This document shows positions 62,437 through 64,000 of a stretch of 64,000 bases of DNA, in pieces (the first letter of the stretch is position 1; each line of letters opens with the position of its first letter). A program made the position numbers and the translations under genes. The DNA lies in the NCBI RefSeq assembly GCF_037893185.1, contig NZ_CP140772.1:6200001-6264000 (forward strand), in the 5' to 3' direction. The DNA comes from Chitinophaga sp. 180180018-3 (GTDB lineage: Bacteria; Bacteroidota; Bacteroidia; Chitinophagales; Chitinophagaceae). The notes under the pieces are model-generated. The model was given only the letters and a program-made list of their open reading frames with translations, was not told the DNA's origin and ran no database searches.

Positions 62437-63420
62437 ATGAAATATCTGATTCTATGTTTCCTTTTATTGTTTGCTGCAGTTGCCGGGGCACAGGAGCTGG
62501 TCACGTATCGCGACTCTGTTAACCGCTTTTCCGTAGGCATTCCGGCAGGATGGCGTATTATAAAAAATATCAAACAACCTTCCATTAAGCTGATGGCGCT
62601 TGCAGTGCCGGCCGACAGTACGCAGAAAGCAACCGGTAATTTCAATATCAATGTAATTGCGGAGCCGAGCGCCAATCCGGATACCATTATTAAAAAACTG
62701 CTGAGCTATACCAGCCTGAATCCTTATTTCAGGATACTGGATTCCGGGAGCATTGTACAGCAGCGTAAACGTATGATCTGGCTGGATGAAGTACACAAAA
62801 ATACACACGCTACTGATACCGTTTTCGCCAGCCTGTATGTATCATGGGCAGATGGTAAAGCATACATACTCACTGCTACAGCGCCTGTACAGATGGCTGC
62901 ACAATACAAAGATCTCTTCCATCAGATAGGCAGTACCTTCAAAACCGGCAAGGCTATTAAACATGAACGGTTGAAGATCATTCTCCCGGGCAACAAACCC
63001 TGGAATAAAATAATGGACTCTGAAGCGGATAACCTGTCTACCAGGCAATACCTTCCTCCCGGTGAAACCATTGATCACTGGACGATGCTACTACATGAAA
63101 TGACCATGGAAAACGCACGTATCAACGATATTAACCTGGCTATTCAGAATTTCTCGAACGCTGCTGCGGGACAATCTCCGCAAGCCAAAATCACCATACT
63201 GGGGAAAGAAAATATCCCCGGCCGCCGGTGGGCATTATTCAAAATAGAAACACCTGAATTCCCCGGCGGCAAAGCCCCGGAATCACAGCTCTTCTATGTA
63301 ATACAGGGGAAACAATCATTCCATGCCGCATTTATAGCGAAACATGAAAAAACACTATCTCCCGCATTCGTTAAAACATGGGGGGAGTTACTGCGTAAAG
63401 GCAGGATTGTTGAAGAATAA
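62437..63420 (+). CDS. Secreted protein of unknown function
   Basis: 327 residues with signal peptide (MKYLILCFLLLFAAVAGAQ). Two similar beta/alpha halves can be made out: residues 20-170 (YRDSVNRFSVGIPAGWRIIK ... FHQIGSTFKTG), which resembles PsbP/DUF1795-type domains, and about 180-325 (KHERLKIILPGNKPWNKI ... KTWGELLRKGRIVEE). Periplasmic or surface location expected; function unknown. Confidence 0.75.
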   Translation: MKYLILCFLLLFAAVAGAQELVTYRDSVNRFSVGIPAGWRIIKNIKQPSIKLMALAVPADSTQKATGNFNINVIAEPSANPDTIIKKLLSYTSLNPYFRILDSGSIVQQRKRMIWLDEVHKNTHATDTVFASLYVSWADGKAYILTATAPVQMAAQYKDLFHQIGSTFKTGKAIKHERLKIILPGNKPWNKIMDSEADNLSTRQYLPPGETIDHWTMLLHEMTMENARINDINLAIQNFSNAAAGQSPQAKITILGKENIPGRRWALFKIETPEFPGGKAPESQLFYVIQGKQSFHAAFIAKHEKTLSPAFVKTWGELLRKGRIVEE

Positions 63421-63518
63421 ATTAAGAATATAGAATGAAGAATGCCAGCGGAGATAGTAAACGCGAAAAAACAATTCGCTACTATCTCCGCTGGCATTCT
63501 TCATTCTATATTCTTAAT
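63421..63518. terminator. Bidirectional palindrome with perfect 39-bp arms
   Basis: Arms 63421-63459 and 63480-63518 are perfectly complementary, and an inner gcgaa/ttcgc pair shortens the loop. It begins right after one stop codon and includes the stop of the convergent gene. The outer 20 bp resemble the palindrome at 33922-33980. Confidence 0.8.
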
Positions 63519-64000
63519 TCTTATATATCGCTACTTCTATCTTTCCGTCTTTCGTCACTGCGCCACGATACATTCCTTCGGTGTTGAACGACATCGTCAT
63601 ATTGCCTTTTTTGTCAAGCGCTATCAGGCCACCATCGCCTCCCATGTTACCTACCTTTTTGATAACAGTATTACCGGCTTGCTGCACCGTGTAGCCTTTG
63701 TATTCCATCAATGCAGAAAGATCGTATGCAACTACATTACGGATATAGTATTCGCCCCAGCCGGTGCAGGACACAGCAGCTGTTTCATTGTTGGCATAAG
63801 TACCTGCACCGATGATAGGAGAATCGCCAACGCGGCCATATTTTTTGTTGGTCATACCACCGGTGGAAGTAGCTGCTGCCAGGTTTCCCTGCTTGTCTAA
63901 TGCTACGGCTCCTACTGTACCGAATTTATAATCGCGATTAATGGTACCCATCTTTTCCGGCTCTGTATAGGCATTGGATTTAGCCGCTGCCAGGGAATCC
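63514..64000 (-). CDS. Isoaspartyl peptidase/L-asparaginase family (Ntn hydrolase), 5' part outside window
   Basis: The frame reads in from position 64000 and ends with TAA at 63514; the visible 161 codons are the C-terminal part. GTVGAVALDKQGNLAAATST starts at the Thr that becomes the N-terminal nucleophile after autocleavage, followed by GGMTNKKYGRVGDSPIIGAG (substrate Arg and Asp) and CTGWGEYYIRN, and GGDGGLIALDKKGN. The precursor alpha chain lies beyond the window. Acts on isoaspartyl peptides or asparagine. Confidence 0.88.
   Translation of the reverse strand, partial: DSLAAAKSNAYTEPEKMGTINRDYKFGTVGAVALDKQGNLAAATSTGGMTNKKYGRVGDSPIIGAGTYANNETAAVSCTGWGEYYIRNVVAYDLSALMEYKGYTVQQAGNTVIKKVGNMGGDGGLIALDKKGNMTMSFNTEGMYRGAVTKDGKIEVAIYKN

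Noticed and set aside
63421..63518. Terminal inverted repeats of an insertion sequence or MITE with transposase
   Set aside because: Only 20 bp lie between the arms, there is no coding capacity and no target duplication was noticed. It is kept as palindrome/terminator.

Overview
The window looks like a chromosomal segment from a Bacteroidota member, most likely Chitinophagaceae (Chitinophaga-like). Reasons: a flexirubin/aryl-polyene pigment cluster, the trp order EGDCFBA and his order GDCB..HAFI typical of the phylum, DUF4270 and DUF4907 proteins, LytS/LytTR signalling, TlpA proteins with DUF4369-like N-termini, BlaI/M56 with SusC-plug-like tails, and promoters fitting the phylum consensus TTTG-N19-TAnnTTTG. 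This is inferred from the sequence alone; no database search was possible. No tRNA, rRNA, CRISPR array, insertion sequence or prophage was seen.

Region 1 (1-23368, all on the minus strand) is one long pigment operon. It starts at a near-perfect promoter (23338-23368) and a tyrosine/histidine ammonia-lyase-like gene, expected to supply 4-coumarate as the aryl starter. Then come a ketoreductase, three cysteine-bearing ketosynthases, two cysteine-less ketosynthase relatives, two acyl carrier proteins, two hotdog dehydratases, a thioesterase, an SAM methyltransferase, a halogenase-like flavoprotein, acyltransferases, lipoprotein-sorting (LolA-like) and export functions, a glycosyltransferase, a deacetylase, a phytoene-desaturase-like oxidoreductase and a C45 acyltransferase cut by the window edge. 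The most striking member is a 1286-residue RND exporter-acyltransferase-methyltransferase fusion. No FabH-type DarB or cyclase DarA (dialkylresorcinol half of flexirubin) is visible; they may lie beyond position 1.

Region 2 (23445-46000) is mixed housekeeping and envelope genes: a minus-strand run of an alkaline-phosphatase-superfamily membrane enzyme, methyltransferase, PAP2 phosphatase, ZIP transporter and CNNM/CorC protein; glmM; a cysteine desulfurase; a LytS/LytTR pair; kelch and DUF4907 proteins; DUF4270 and a FadL-like barrel; a GH1 glycosidase; an FGE-like lipoprotein; a DsbA-like protein; an M56/BlaI pair with operators; and two tandem TlpA-like reductases. Several gaps carry long, often perfect palindromes.

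Region 3 (46116-60522, minus strand) is a combined amino acid operon in which the complete trp operon (trpEGDCFBA) sits inside the his operon, between hisB and hisH: hisL-hisGDCB-trpL-trpEGDCFBA-hisHAFI. Both leaders encode short peptides, with five consecutive His codons (hisL) and three consecutive Trp codons (trpL), each followed by a terminator hairpin, i.e. ribosome-mediated attenuation. The hisA gene has an in-frame N-terminal GNAT acetyltransferase domain.

Region 4 (60602-64000) holds a plus-strand trio resembling a small SOS operon (UmuD/LexA-like S24 protein with an altered cleavage site and an Arg in place of the catalytic Lys, an unknown protein, and a SRAP/YedK-type abasic-site protein) behind a promoter overlapped by a palindromic operator candidate, then a secreted protein of unknown function and the 3' end of an isoaspartyl peptidase/asparaginase gene on the opposite strand.
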